A DNA stretch of 64,000 nucleotides from Auriscalpium vulgare (taxonomy: Eukaryota; Basidiomycota; Agaricomycetes; Russulales; Auriscalpiaceae), in assembly GCA_019915015.1 (NCBI GenBank), contig JAHBBC010000017.1:124001-188000 (forward strand). Reading direction: 5' to 3'. The notes beneath the pieces were generated by a model that was not told the DNA's origin, made no database searches, and saw only the letters and a program-made list of their open reading frames with translations. Shown here piece by piece: positions 43,816 through 54,125 of the stretch (the first letter of the stretch is position 1; each line of letters begins with the position of its first letter). Both the position numbers and the translations under genes were made by a program.

Positions 43816-46690
43816 CGCTGCATCCCGCGAGGGGTGCACCCGCATGTGAGCAGCGGTTTGCCGATGTATTTGAACGCTGGGCGACACAGCTTGTATCGGT
43901 GTAAATCCGATTCGGGTCGAGAGCCACCGTATGCAATATTCGTATGCTCACGGCATCCGGCATGCGTCTGCTAAGGGCATCTTGGGTCTGCATACCTCGG
44001 ACGCCAGACACGCTGCAAAACGAACGCCAACGAGGAGGGCTGCAAAACAAATGCACATTCGAAGCACAGGAATTACATACAGGACCTCGGAAACGACGCC
44101 TCACGCCTCCCATACAAAGAACCGCGCAGGTGCAGCATACCGTGAGCAGCGTGGAGCCTGAATTCGACTAATTGCTGCGAGGAGTAGACGTGTTGCCCGT
44201 AGGACGGCCAAAGTAAGCATGGATGACCCCACGTGAGAACGCTGGGGGCGCGACGAGTAAGTAGCGCGTTCGGTCAAACGCCGTGAACCGCAGCCGCGCG
44301 CGGGATGGCGCGGGCAGCGGAGAGCCTGAGGAGAAAAGCCGCGCGTGAGCTGCGTTCGCTCTCGGCAGAATGTCGAGTGAGCACGCGCCTTGCCACACGA
44401 CGCCCGCTGGCCGCGGATCGTCGGCTGTACCGTCCCAGACAATCCGTTCCCCACGTCTACGCCGGCTCGACCCGGGACCCGCCGGGGTCCCCGCGTGGCA
44501 CGGCATGATCGTGGAACGGGGGTTGACGTGAACGTGCATCGCATCGCATTCCGCCGAGACGCGACGACCCTCAGATCCCTGAAAACAGGTGGGAAGCTGC
44601 ACGGTGCCACGGTGAGAACGCGCGGCCGAAACACGCACGCCAGCGACCGGCCAGTGCGCGGCTGCGATCAGCGCGCGCGCGGGCCCAGTGGTCCGAGCGC
44701 GCGGTAGCCTATGCGCGCCCTGCGGAAGCTAACCCCCCTCGCCGCAGGCCCCCAAACTCCAGGAAGCGCGTACGCGTTCCAGGGCGGCGCGATAAGAAAA
44801 GCCTCGCGCTGCAGCTGAGAGCGCGTCGGTGGAATTGCACGGTGCACCGTGCATGTGGCGGAACATTCTGGGAGAAGAATGGCGGCGGCAGCGCCCGAGG
44901 AATCAGGGAACAGCGCAGTGAGAATGGTCGTCTGACGAGCGCAGGAGGAACGAGGGCCGCTTCGGCCTGGTGATGGACTCGAACGCGGTTGTTGTCTGCG
45001 GTTTGGCTGCGATGCGGGCTATATTCCGACGAGCAGTCGTGATCGGCCAACCGAACGGCGAGACAAACGCCTGCTAGAGCTGCCAGCGCCGGCCCTTCTG
45101 CCGGAGATGCGGGCGCGCTGGGGGAAACGAACTGCTTCACCGAATCGAACGAACGACGGCCTGCGATTGGCAGGGATTCTGCGACGAGCGCATATTAGAC
45201 GGTGGAGACAACGGCGATCGATGACGCTGCTCACCCTGCACCATAAGGTAGATAGTCATCTCGGCGCGCGGGCACCAGAGAGCTGCTCGACGGGTCGCGT
45301 CCTAGAAAAAAACAGAGGGCCGATGAAACGAGGGGAAATATCGGACGGTGATCAACCACGCTGCAGGGCCCTTCGCAAAGCTCAGTAAAAATACGAACGC
45401 ATCAACCTCGCGCCCGGGACGTCAAAGGCTTTTTTCAGAGGACATCATACCGCTACGAACGAGGATATTCGTCGACGTACGCGCAGACGTTGGTGCTCTG
45501 GACGGTGTCCGAGATTATACCGGTACAGGAAATTCGAGCGGACAGATCGACAGGTCGGGCGTAGGCGCGGCTTTTATACGGCGCGGAGAACGACTGCTGA
45601 TGCATTGCGACGTTGCGGGTCGCTGTCTGGATGCTGCCTGCCGATATTCCGCGATGCAGATAAAGTCAGCTGCGCAGATAAATATGGATATTTGGAAACC
45701 GACCGGGTGGCGAACGGCCTGGATGTCCAGAAATCCATGAATCAACGACCACGGAGGGAAGGAGCAGATTGCGGTGGGACATGTCTCTTCTTGAGCTCTG
45801 TTGGAGCAGGAAATTCGTTGAGCAAGGGAGTCACGAGAGGGTCAATAACTATCACGTGTCCGTTAACGCGTCTCGCGTTGATTACGAGGCCAAAAACACT
45901 CCGGGATTACTCCTAGAGAGCCTCTTCGAGCCGTTGAGCAGGCGACACCGAGGCGTTCGGCGTAGCTGGCTTCTCGGCCTGTCACCAAGGCGTCGAGCTT
46001 CTAGCGTCGGAGGCTTGCTGGCATGTTCAACTTCGCTGACCCAGAAGATCGAGGCCCTGCCGAGCCAAGAGAGCAAGAAGGCGGGCATCCTGCTGCGCTC
46101 GGAATATTAGGGCGTTCGAAGCGCGGTCGACACGTACGCAGCAGACCTACGCAATCACCGCGCTCAGTCATGCGCTCTTCCAAGAGCACGTAATTGACCG
46201 TACCGTACACAGAAAGGAGCGCACCGATTACGACAGTTCGATGTACGATGAATTGCAATTGAAGCCTGCACCGTCAAATCTGCCAAGTGGTTCAATCATA
46301 TTTTGATGACAAAGGCTTTCAAAACGAACTTACAGGCGGATCGACTGAGATCAAGACCCTCGCGCGTGTTCAAGTGAGATACTTGTGCGGCTTGTATGCG
46401 GTCATGGCCTTTCTTCGCGATTGCAAACTGGAAGAGAGGCGAGGACAAGTCGGGGAGGGATTTCGGTCGGCAGCGTCGAGTCCAAATTATGTAAGGAAAT
46501 CGAAAGGAAACCCGCGGGAAAATGTTGCCTGCGAATCGAGCCTGAGCCTACTTCCGACCACCATCTACCAAGGGTGAGCTTCACACTATCTTCTGAATTG
46601 TCTTCATTGAGCGCATCTGACAAGGGGTTTTGTCATAGCAACGAACTGTGTGCACAGCAGCACAATCAGCTTTGTTCGCCGTGTTAACAA

Positions 46691-46698
46691 TATATAAG
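46691..46698 (+). promoter_or_regulatory. TATA box of the intronless F-box gene
   Basis: TATATAAG, 45 bp upstream of the ATG at 46736. Confidence 0.6.
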
Positions 46699-46735
46699 CG
46701 ACCCCTTGTCCCCCGAGCTGCCCGTACTCTCCAAC

Positions 46736-48718
46736 ATGAACCGTCTGTCGCCTGAAGCCCTCGCGCGCTCTTTGGACGTTGCATCCGCAAAGATCGAAGT
46801 TCTTCAGGGGCAGGAAAGCCGTCTTCTCGCCATGCTAGACTCTTTGCGCCAGGAACGCGTTAGCCTCGAACAGCACCGCGACGAGCTCGAGACGCAGCGC
46901 TACCCCATTCACTGGCTTCCCCCAGAACTCCTCATCCAGATCTTTGCAATGTCAACCGACTCGTACGACCCCGCGGTGTCCTTGGACGAGACCCCCGTTC
47001 GCATCTCACATGTATGCCGCAAGTGGCGAAGCATCGCGCTCGCCACACCCGTGCTCTGGAGACGCGTGTTCCTCAACGCCAGGGATCTCGTACGGAGGCG
47101 GCCCCCAGGTGAGCCAGCAGAAACTTTCCTGGCTCGTTCGAAGGGCCATGCCATCGAGGTTGTGTACACCAACCGCATGTCGAAATACTCCCCGCGGTTG
47201 GCCCCGGCCGCGCCTGTGCGCGGAGAAGAGGTCCCTACGCCACACCCGGAGCCTGCGGTACACATCCTCCCCCCTATCAGGTCCATTTACTGTCATGCCG
47301 AGCACGACGCCATGGACTACGTGCTCATGCAATTGAGACTGGACGACCCTTCACCGCAGCTGGAAGCCGTGGACCTTGCGCTGACCAACAGCACGGCCAG
47401 CAAACTCTTCGACGCCCTTCGCTTTGACCTCCCCGCCATCATGCGAAACCCCTGGGCCTCCGATCGCTTCCCCAATCTGCAGTCCCTCTCCTTACAAGAT
47501 GTCGCGCTCGGCTGCCTGCCCCTGGGGCAGCTGCCCAAGCTCCGCGAGCTCACAATGCAGGTGTCCGAGTGGCGTCCGGTGGGGCCGTACCGAGACGAGT
47601 TTCTCCGCGTTATTTACCTTGCACGCCTCCTCGCCTGCGCGCCGAACATCGAGCGCCTCACATTCGTCCGCGCAGGCCCCGCCTTCCACCTCATGGTCAA
47701 CCCAGATCTCCCGCCCAACTTTTGGGCGCAGAAGGCCGCCTGGGGTGTGCGCGGGCTGGAGAGCATACCGCCCGTGCCCCTGCTCGCGCTGCGCGAGATC
47801 GAGTGGACGGGCGCGCACCCGGACAGCCTGCACTACTTCTTCACCCACTTCCCCGCGCCCGCGCTTGAGGTCCTCGACGTCGGGTTCGTGGATGTGGACA
47901 AGCACAACGTGCCCATACACGGGCCGAGCCCCATCAACGTGGCCTCCCTGAGCACCGCGTCTGCGGGCCCCGCGGTGCTCCAGCCCGTGCTGGAGCTCGC
48001 GAACCTCAAGGTGCTCCGCGTCGAATGCACGTCCGGCGACGTCCTGCGCACGCCGTTCCTCAAGCTGAGCTTCCCCGCGCTCGAGATGCTCTCGCTGTCC
48101 AACTTGAATTTGCGCACGCGCTGGGACGCGCGCGCGCAAGCGGGGGGCGGCGCCGCGCTGCTGCCACACCTGCCGCGCTCCGAGTCGATGTTCCGCGACC
48201 CGCGCATGCTGCGCCTCGCGCACGTCGTGCTCTCCGCGTTCACGATCCTCCCGGACCACGCGGTCGCGATGCTCGGGTACATGCCCGCGCTCGCGCACCT
48301 CGAGTGCGACCTCCTCGACGGCGCGACCGCGCTGCTCGCCGCGCTCGGCGCCACGCGCACCGCCCGCGTCGGGCTGCCCGCGTTCTGCCCGAAGCTCCGC
48401 GAGATCCACCTGTGGTGCTGCGACGACGTCGACTTTGCCGCGCTCGAGGCCGCGGTCAAGCTGCGCAACGGCTTCTGGGAGCCGCCGCCGCCGGAGGAGG
48501 CGGCGTACGCGACGCTCAACGGGCGCCCCATGCGGCCGCTGCGCAAGACGGCGCGCGTCGACGCGCCGAGGACGGACTCGGTGAATATCGAGGAGAAGTG
48601 CGAGAGGATTGTGGAGGTGCGCGTGGAGGGCTGCGCGTCGGTGTCCGAGGAGCAGGCGATGTCGCTGGAGCAATGGGGCGTGGATGTTGTGTGGTTCCCA
48701 CCCGAAGACAGAGATTGA
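46736..48718 (+). CDS. F-box protein with N-terminal coiled coil, intronless
   Basis: 660 aa in one exon. Residues about 15-55 form a likely coiled coil (VASAKIEVLQGQESRLLAML, DSLRQERVSLEQHRDELETQ). The F-box follows at about 57-115: WLPPELLIQIFAMS ... VCRKWRSIALATPVLWRRVF. Downstream is a leucine-rich region (FPNLQSLSLQDVALGCLPLG, LPKLRELTM, LKVLRVECTSG, FPALEMLSLSNLNLRTR, FCPKLREIHLWCCDDVDF) ending in DVVWFPPEDRD. It would act as substrate receptor of an SCF ubiquitin ligase; the target is unknown. The first ATG after the TATA box was chosen. It is full length and in good order, unlike the F-box relics at 21-29 kb. Late codons are very GC-rich, which also creates a long open shadow on the other strand. 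Confidence 0.93.
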   Translation: MNRLSPEALARSLDVASAKIEVLQGQESRLLAMLDSLRQERVSLEQHRDELETQRYPIHWLPPELLIQIFAMSTDSYDPAVSLDETPVRISHVCRKWRSIALATPVLWRRVFLNARDLVRRRPPGEPAETFLARSKGHAIEVVYTNRMSKYSPRLAPAAPVRGEEVPTPHPEPAVHILPPIRSIYCHAEHDAMDYVLMQLRLDDPSPQLEAVDLALTNSTASKLFDALRFDLPAIMRNPWASDRFPNLQSLSLQDVALGCLPLGQLPKLRELTMQVSEWRPVGPYRDEFLRVIYLARLLACAPNIERLTFVRAGPAFHLMVNPDLPPNFWAQKAAWGVRGLESIPPVPLLALREIEWTGAHPDSLHYFFTHFPAPALEVLDVGFVDVDKHNVPIHGPSPINVASLSTASAGPAVLQPVLELANLKVLRVECTSGDVLRTPFLKLSFPALEMLSLSNLNLRTRWDARAQAGGGAALLPHLPRSESMFRDPRMLRLAHVVLSAFTILPDHAVAMLGYMPALAHLECDLLDGATALLAALGATRTARVGLPAFCPKLREIHLWCCDDVDFAALEAAVKLRNGFWEPPPPEEAAYATLNGRPMRPLRKTARVDAPRTDSVNIEEKCERIVEVRVEGCASVSEEQAMSLEQWGVDVVWFPPEDRD

Positions 48719-48940
48719 GATCGCAGCACATTGCTACTACTTCGCTACATAGTCGATGAGAACCTCTCGATCATATTCAAACAGTATATTTGGGGTTTTG
48801 AGACTACGGAATTGGAGCCCTTGAGGACGGATGGGTATAATAGGTCATCAGCAAACACAAGTACCGGATGTTTTGGCATACGCTGAGAAGTGCGGGTATA
48901 AATTGAAACCGAACAAGCATGGAGCACGACGACACCGTGC

Positions 48941-50275
48941 TCATGCAAACACCTGCCCCAACCACTTATCGACATCCTTGAAGGCCTGCGTGCGCTCCGG
49001 CTCGTGCCACGCCTGCGACGCGAAACAGTGCACCGCGTCCTCGTAGACCAGATATGTCACGTTCTCCTCGCCCGTATCCTTCCCGATGCGCTCCTTGAGT
49101 GTCACCATCGCGTCCAGCGTCTGCTCTGCACCGCCCGCAACGATTGCCGTCTTGGGGAACCGGGCGAAAAGACCCTCTGGGTTCGCAATCTGGAGCGACG
49201 CGGGCGAGATGTACGCGTTCGTCTGCGGGGAGGACGCGGGGAGCGCCCCCGTGAGCGCGCGCGCGGTGTATCCCTCCTTGAGGATCGGGTAGACGAAGTC
49301 CGAGGCCCTGTTGCGCTCCATCGAGCAGCTCGCGTCAGTGTCGTGCGTGCAGCCCCAGTCCCCCGTCGGAGACATGAGGAGCAGGCCGCCGGGCACTTGC
49401 ACCGCGGATGCGGGCGCCGCGGGCGTGTCGAGCTGCACGATGTAGCGTGCGAGCGCCACGGCGAGGTGCCCGCCGGCGGAGTCGCCCTGGATGATGATGT
49501 TGGACGGCAAGAAGCCGAGGGAGTGGGTGAGGTAGCGGTAGCCGGCGAGGACGTCGAGGAGGGCCGCGGGGAAGGGGTTCTCCGAAGGGAAGGGTGCGGC
49601 GGAGGAGAGCCGGTAGTCGAGCGCAAAGGCGCGGGAGAAGATGGAGGGCGAGTGTTCCAGGATGCCTTTCACGGTCTCAGCTATGCCTGGGGTATCTGGT
49701 GCACCAGAGCCTCCCTGAAGGCCGGTTCAGGATCATGAAATGCGAGATTGCGGAGTGACTCACCGTGTAGCTCCCGCCTGCATGGTGACAACTCCGTGAA
49801 TAGCCGTACCATGAGACAAGATAGGACACGCACCGTGAAGCGCATACAACACTTTCTCGCCCGCCTCCGCGGGGTACCCGTATCCTCTCTCAGATCTCTT
49901 CCCATACCAAAAGCCCGGCACCGTCGCCGGCTCAACCTTGTTCACCCTCGCCGCCTCCTTCACCTCGCCCACAACAAGCTCTGGTGGCACACCGTCCACC
50001 CACACCATGGCTACGCGGTCGGGGTCCTTCGCCTTTTTTGAGACATCCACGCGCGTGAGGAACGGATCGACGACGAAGCCCGACTCGACGACGAGCTTGA
50101 AGAGGCGGACGAGCACGGCACGCTTAAGCGTCCACGAGCGCCGTGGGCGCCACGCAGGCACGGCGGAAATGAGGATCCAGAATGGGAGGCGGACGAATAG
50201 GGAGAGGACGAGGAAGGTGTAGTAGAGGGCCTTGAGCGGCTGGTGCCGGAACGCGAACGTTGGGAGCACGCCCAT
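48941..50275 (-). CDS. Membrane-anchored alpha/beta hydrolase (fold-3, steryl/lipid esterase-like)
   Basis: complement(join(48941..49714, 49764..49777, 49834..50275)), 409 aa, introns 49 and 56 bp. A hydrophobic N-terminal segment (ALYYTFLVLSLFVRLPFWIL) suggests a membrane anchor. The oxyanion-hole motif HGGSYT is split over three exons, its centre coming from a 14-nt exon (49777-49764). The nucleophile elbow is GDSAGG (Ser at about 231); the catalytic His is probably in YEDAVHCFAS near the C-terminus. The family (alpha/beta hydrolase fold-3) hydrolyses esters of lipids, steroids or lactones; the substrate is not predictable. The start at 50275 precedes the anchor; an in-frame extension upstream has no support. 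It lies tail-to-tail with the intronless F-box gene. Confidence 0.9.
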
Positions 50276-52676
50276 GATGCTGGACTGCGACGGGGGCGAC
50301 GAGGGTGACGGTGCAAAGGAGGGAATACGCAACCAGGCGTGTGCCTGCGTGCGAGGTATATGTAGGCGAGGCATCACTGATCGGCACGGGCTCACCTCTG
50401 ATTGGGCAGCGGCGAGTACGGCGGCGGACATGCGCCCGAACGCCAGTCGCACCGCTGCGCTTCGCGGCTTCCATCGCCCGCGCTCGGTGGTCTGGATGTG
50501 GTCTGGTGAGGGGAGGGAGCGCCTAGAATGGCTTATGAAGCCGCGGTTGTCGCACGATCAACTGGGAAGAGTATAAGAGATGGCCGCGGGAAGATGTGCT
50601 ATGAATATCTTGGAGGGTAGACGGAATAGTTCCATGACACCTGCAGCAGTACGGTACAAATGTTAAGTTCGACGATGCTAGAACGGCATTGTGCACTCAC
50701 ATATAGTGCCAGTACACCCCCTTTTCCCCATCTTGCGCACACAAGGCACTTGTGTAGACGCTCTGCCTTTCCTGATCCCCCAAGAACACGCGCCGAGAAA
50801 GCGAGCCTAGAGCTCTGCGGTCTGTATATGCAGATCGCTTGCAGATCTCTGGTGGGTTGCATGTTGAGACGTCTCGTTGACAGGCCACGGGAACCGAATG
50901 AATCATCCCACAACGATGGGAATGTGCAGTATAAACGTCACACAGAGAGCTCTGAGCAACAATATAGCAGATTAATATGGGGTCCGAAGAGGGAGGACTG
51001 GAACCGTACCTGCATGAGCGCTCGATGCCTCCGAGTCGGACACGGCTCACTAAGTACAGAAGCTCTTGCACGAAAAAAGCCTTCAATCAAACCATGTCCG
51101 CTCACGCCGTTGAAAAGCATCGCATAAGTGCGACCATGTCCACAACGACTCCCGACTCCAGGATTGACACTGTGCAGGCAAGGTCTTTGTCATTCTCGGA
51201 AGGGCGAAAAAAGCTCGAAGTCGTCTCACCCAAACGTATATCCCTGCGCCCGGAGTATGCGGCAGACAAGTTCTGGCATCGTCCGTAGTTTTGTAGTCCG
51301 AAGGGAGAGCGAATGCACCAAGGGCGTGTTCTGGATGTGGGGGAGTTTGGGAGATTGAAGGAAGTTGGAAGGAAGAAGCTCAAGGACGCCGCGGTCTACG
51401 TCGATTGCTCTTATCTAGTAGCCACCTATTGACGTATCTACAAGCGACTACCAATCTATAACGCTAACATCTACAACGCGATGAAGCCTTCAAATTCGAC
51501 CGCAATCTCGCATTCCAACTCGATCTCCCACCCATCGTCTTCCTAATCCTTCCATGCGAGCTACACCTGTAACCTGTGTCCAACGCCGTGATCTGGCTGT
51601 GATGGTACGTGCTAGCAGGCGCAAAACACCAGCCTTCCCATTCCCTGGGACAAGATACCAACGTTCCTGATAGACTCGGAGGATGTCTGTATATCAGAGC
51701 CGACGCACCAACATGCGGACTTCCCTGTTATGCTCGCTGACATACTGAGTGTGTAGGCCTTGAATTGCAGGGCCAGTTGCCGGGATGCTCTGCTGAGCTC
51801 CGAGCCGAGTCGGCCCTAGGGATCCCTCGCAACGCCTGTCGACTCGTGTTCTCACCACGCTCTAGCTCGAATTGTCCCGCATCCGCCAAGTACTGGAATC
51901 GACCGCCATTACTCTTCGACGGGTCGCTTGGCACGCGCACAAGGCGAGATAAGCTCAAATGGTGCGGGCGCGGCGCTGGCAACAGAAAGGCTTGCTACGG
52001 CGTGGGGAAACGGTACGCTGCGGCGTACTTGCATCATATTTCTCGTGGCGTACTCATACGTAGCCCTTATTGGCAGGAGCGCAGGCGTCGGCCATTAATT
52101 GCAGGCGACGGTACCGTGACGCTCTACTGATGGTGCTTCACTCGATGGTGAGTGGCTATTTGAATCCCTCGCGACGCCTGTCATGATCTGAACTTGCTCT
52201 AGCGTGGATCGTCCCGCATTCGTCGATTGTCGTCCACGACTTCACTCTGAGGATAATTAATGGGCTTCGACGAATCGTGTGTGCCACGCGCACAAGGCGA
52301 GATAAGCTAAAATGGTATGGAGCGCGCTGTCTCGCAGCGGCGGTGCAGGCAACGGTGCGCTGCTACGTATTTCATCAATTCGCTCGTGGCGCACTCTCAC
52401 GTACTTGGCCCCTTATCAGAAGTCCACTGGCAGTCCCGTGCACAACATCCTCGTGCTGAGAAGCTGGATGGCGTTTCCTCCCGACGTTAGAGCTGCCATG
52501 TACGGCCCCGAATGCACCATCGATACTTGGAAGACATCAATAGCTCTGCCTATGACGGTCATGCACGCGTGAAGTGGCACGCACCGCCTAGGGCTTCTCG
52601 GTATTCGAGAAAGTCGACAGCAGATAGCGACGCCGCGATGTCGCGCATCGACCACGGATGCAGGAGCTCGCGGATG
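50276..52676. other. Intergenic region leading to peptidase copy 3
   Basis: 50.3-51.7 kb holds no supportable gene. From about 51.8 kb the sequence is two diverged copies of the peptidase upstream module (see next entry). Confidence 0.4.
51830..52430 (+). repeat. Doubled promoter module upstream of peptidase copy 3
   Basis: Two direct units share the order tcgcaacgcctgtc / tcgcgacgcctgtc, gctctag, tcgtcccgcat, ttcgacg, ccacgcgcacaaggcgagat or gcacgcgcacaaggcgagat plus aag, and a more variable tail ending in cttat near tagccc or ccccttatcag. GATAAG cores lie at 51948-51953 and 52301-52306. A single copy precedes the gene at 63386 (core 62875-62880). The gctctag/cgtggatcgtcc part matches the F-box-fragment intron end upstream of copy 2. 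Confidence 0.65.
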
Positions 52677-52684
52677 TATAAAAG
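52677..52684 (+). promoter_or_regulatory. TATA box of peptidase copy 3
   Basis: TATAAAAG, 85 bp upstream of the ATG at 52762, the same spacing as in copies 1 and 2. Confidence 0.6.
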
Positions 52685-52761
52685 TCTAGGCTGGGATGTT
52701 TGTTCTTCAGGTTCTCCGGCACCGTTAGCCTTTGCAAGCTCATCCCCGCCAGTTCACAGCC

Positions 52762-53684
52762 ATGCTCGCTTCCGCCCTCCTCAGCATCGCGCTCCTGGCC
52801 ACCACCGCGTTCGCTGCTCCATCGCGCGGCGCTCGCATGGAGAGTCGCCTCTCCCGCCGCCGCGAGGGCGCGCACCTGTCGCGTCCCAACCAGCGCTTGG
52901 AGTCGTCGAACTTGATCGGCGGCAACGTCAGCCACGTCGAGTACAGCTCGAACTGGGCTGGCGCCGTGTGGGATTCCCCGGCGGTAAGCAACGATCTGCG
53001 CCCTCGCTTGGGAACGGAATATGCTCACGATTCGCTGTTTCGCTGCAGGGCACGTACAAGTCCGTCACCGGGACGTTCGTAGTACCCACGCCCAAGGCGC
53101 CCTCGAGCGGCTCGGGCACCTATGCCGCCTCGGCGTGGGTCGGCATTGACGGCGATACATGCGGCACGGCTATCCTGCAGACCGGCGTCGACTTCACGAT
53201 CTCGGGCGGGAAAGTCTCGTACGATGGTGCGTTTCCACCGCGGCCTTGACTGTTTACCTGCGCTCACAGTCGTTATCCTTTTACAGCTTGGTACGAGTGG
53301 TACCCCGACTATGCCTACGACTTCTCCGGCATACCGATCAGCGCCGGCAACACGATCAAGCTGACTGTGACGGCCACGAGCACCAAGGCCGGCTCGGCCG
53401 TCATCGAGAACGTGACGACGGGCAAGACTGTGACGAAGTCGCTCACGTCGACTGCCGCACTCTGCGAGCAGAACGCCGAGTGGATCGTCGAGGATTTCGA
53501 GGAGGGCAACTCCCTGGTGCCCTTCGCCAACTTTGGCACCGTCACGTTTACCGGTGCCTCCGCTGGCACCAGCTCGGGCAGCGTCGGCCCCTCCGGTTCA
53601 ACGCTCATCGACATCCAACAGAACAGCAAGGTCCTGACGTCTGTCTCGACGAGTTCTTCCAGCGTCACGGTCTCCTATGTTTGA
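52762..53684 (+). CDS. Secreted glutamic peptidase (family G1, eqolisin), copy 3, intact
   Basis: join(52762..52983, 53049..53226, 53287..53684), 265 aa; exon lengths 222/178/398 equal those of copy 2, introns 65 and 60 bp. Signal peptide MLASALLSIALLATTAFA, propeptide MESRLSRRREGAHLSRPNQR, then the mature domain from YSSNWAGAVWD. Catalytic Gln118 (AILQTGVDF) and Glu198 (NAEWIVED) are present, as are WVGIDGDTC and WYEWYPDYAYDF. Differences from copy 2 cluster in the C-terminal third (EEGNSLVPFANFG, ASAGTSSGSVG, QQNSKVLTSV). It should be secreted and active at acid pH. It is on the opposite strand to copies 1 and 2 and has a doubled GATA module upstream. Confidence 0.95.
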
Positions 53685-54125
53685 GGGGAGTAAGGAAGAC
53701 GGCGGAGAGGAAGTGATGATGGTTTTACTTTTGATCTGTCTAGTTCCGTCTGCTATATAGTACTTCAACTTACTGGTCAGCGCGGGCTTGAATGTATTGC
53801 TGATTCGATGACAATTTGTGATCTAAAGACCACTCGTCTTATCTAGTGCACCGCCGTCGGCAATCTCCGATGTCCGTACCTTGCCCTCAACTTGAAGGCA
53901 ATTTCTGCCTTTCGGACCCTCTTGACTAAGAAAGAATAAATTCCATGTACATAAAACATAATATCCAATGAGATGAGGAGCATGTATTACTAAAGGCGTG
54001 GATGGAGATGAGCGTACGAAAGCGGTTATACGAAAGCGTCGTGATGTCATAAGTATGAGAACAGAACGAAATGTGATGTTTCTACAGTCATAAATACGAA
54101 AGTCTGTAGAGCAGTAGAGAGCGCT
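53685..54125. other. 3' intergenic region between convergent genes
   Basis: It separates peptidase copy 3 from the SH3-TBC gene. AT-richer than the flanks; no gene is seen. Confidence 0.5.

Larger units (their letters stand above)
43204..46735. other. 3.5-kb intergenic region with a tandem duplication
   Basis: No gene is supported; short frames exist on both strands. The notable content is a 179-bp direct duplication (43453-43815) and a further cccatacaaagaacc copy at about 44109. The F-box gene core promoter is at the right end. Confidence 0.4.

Noticed and set aside
47492..48673. Minus-strand open frame of 393 codons
   Set aside because: Antisense shadow of the intronless F-box gene; Arg/His/Glu-rich with no domain.
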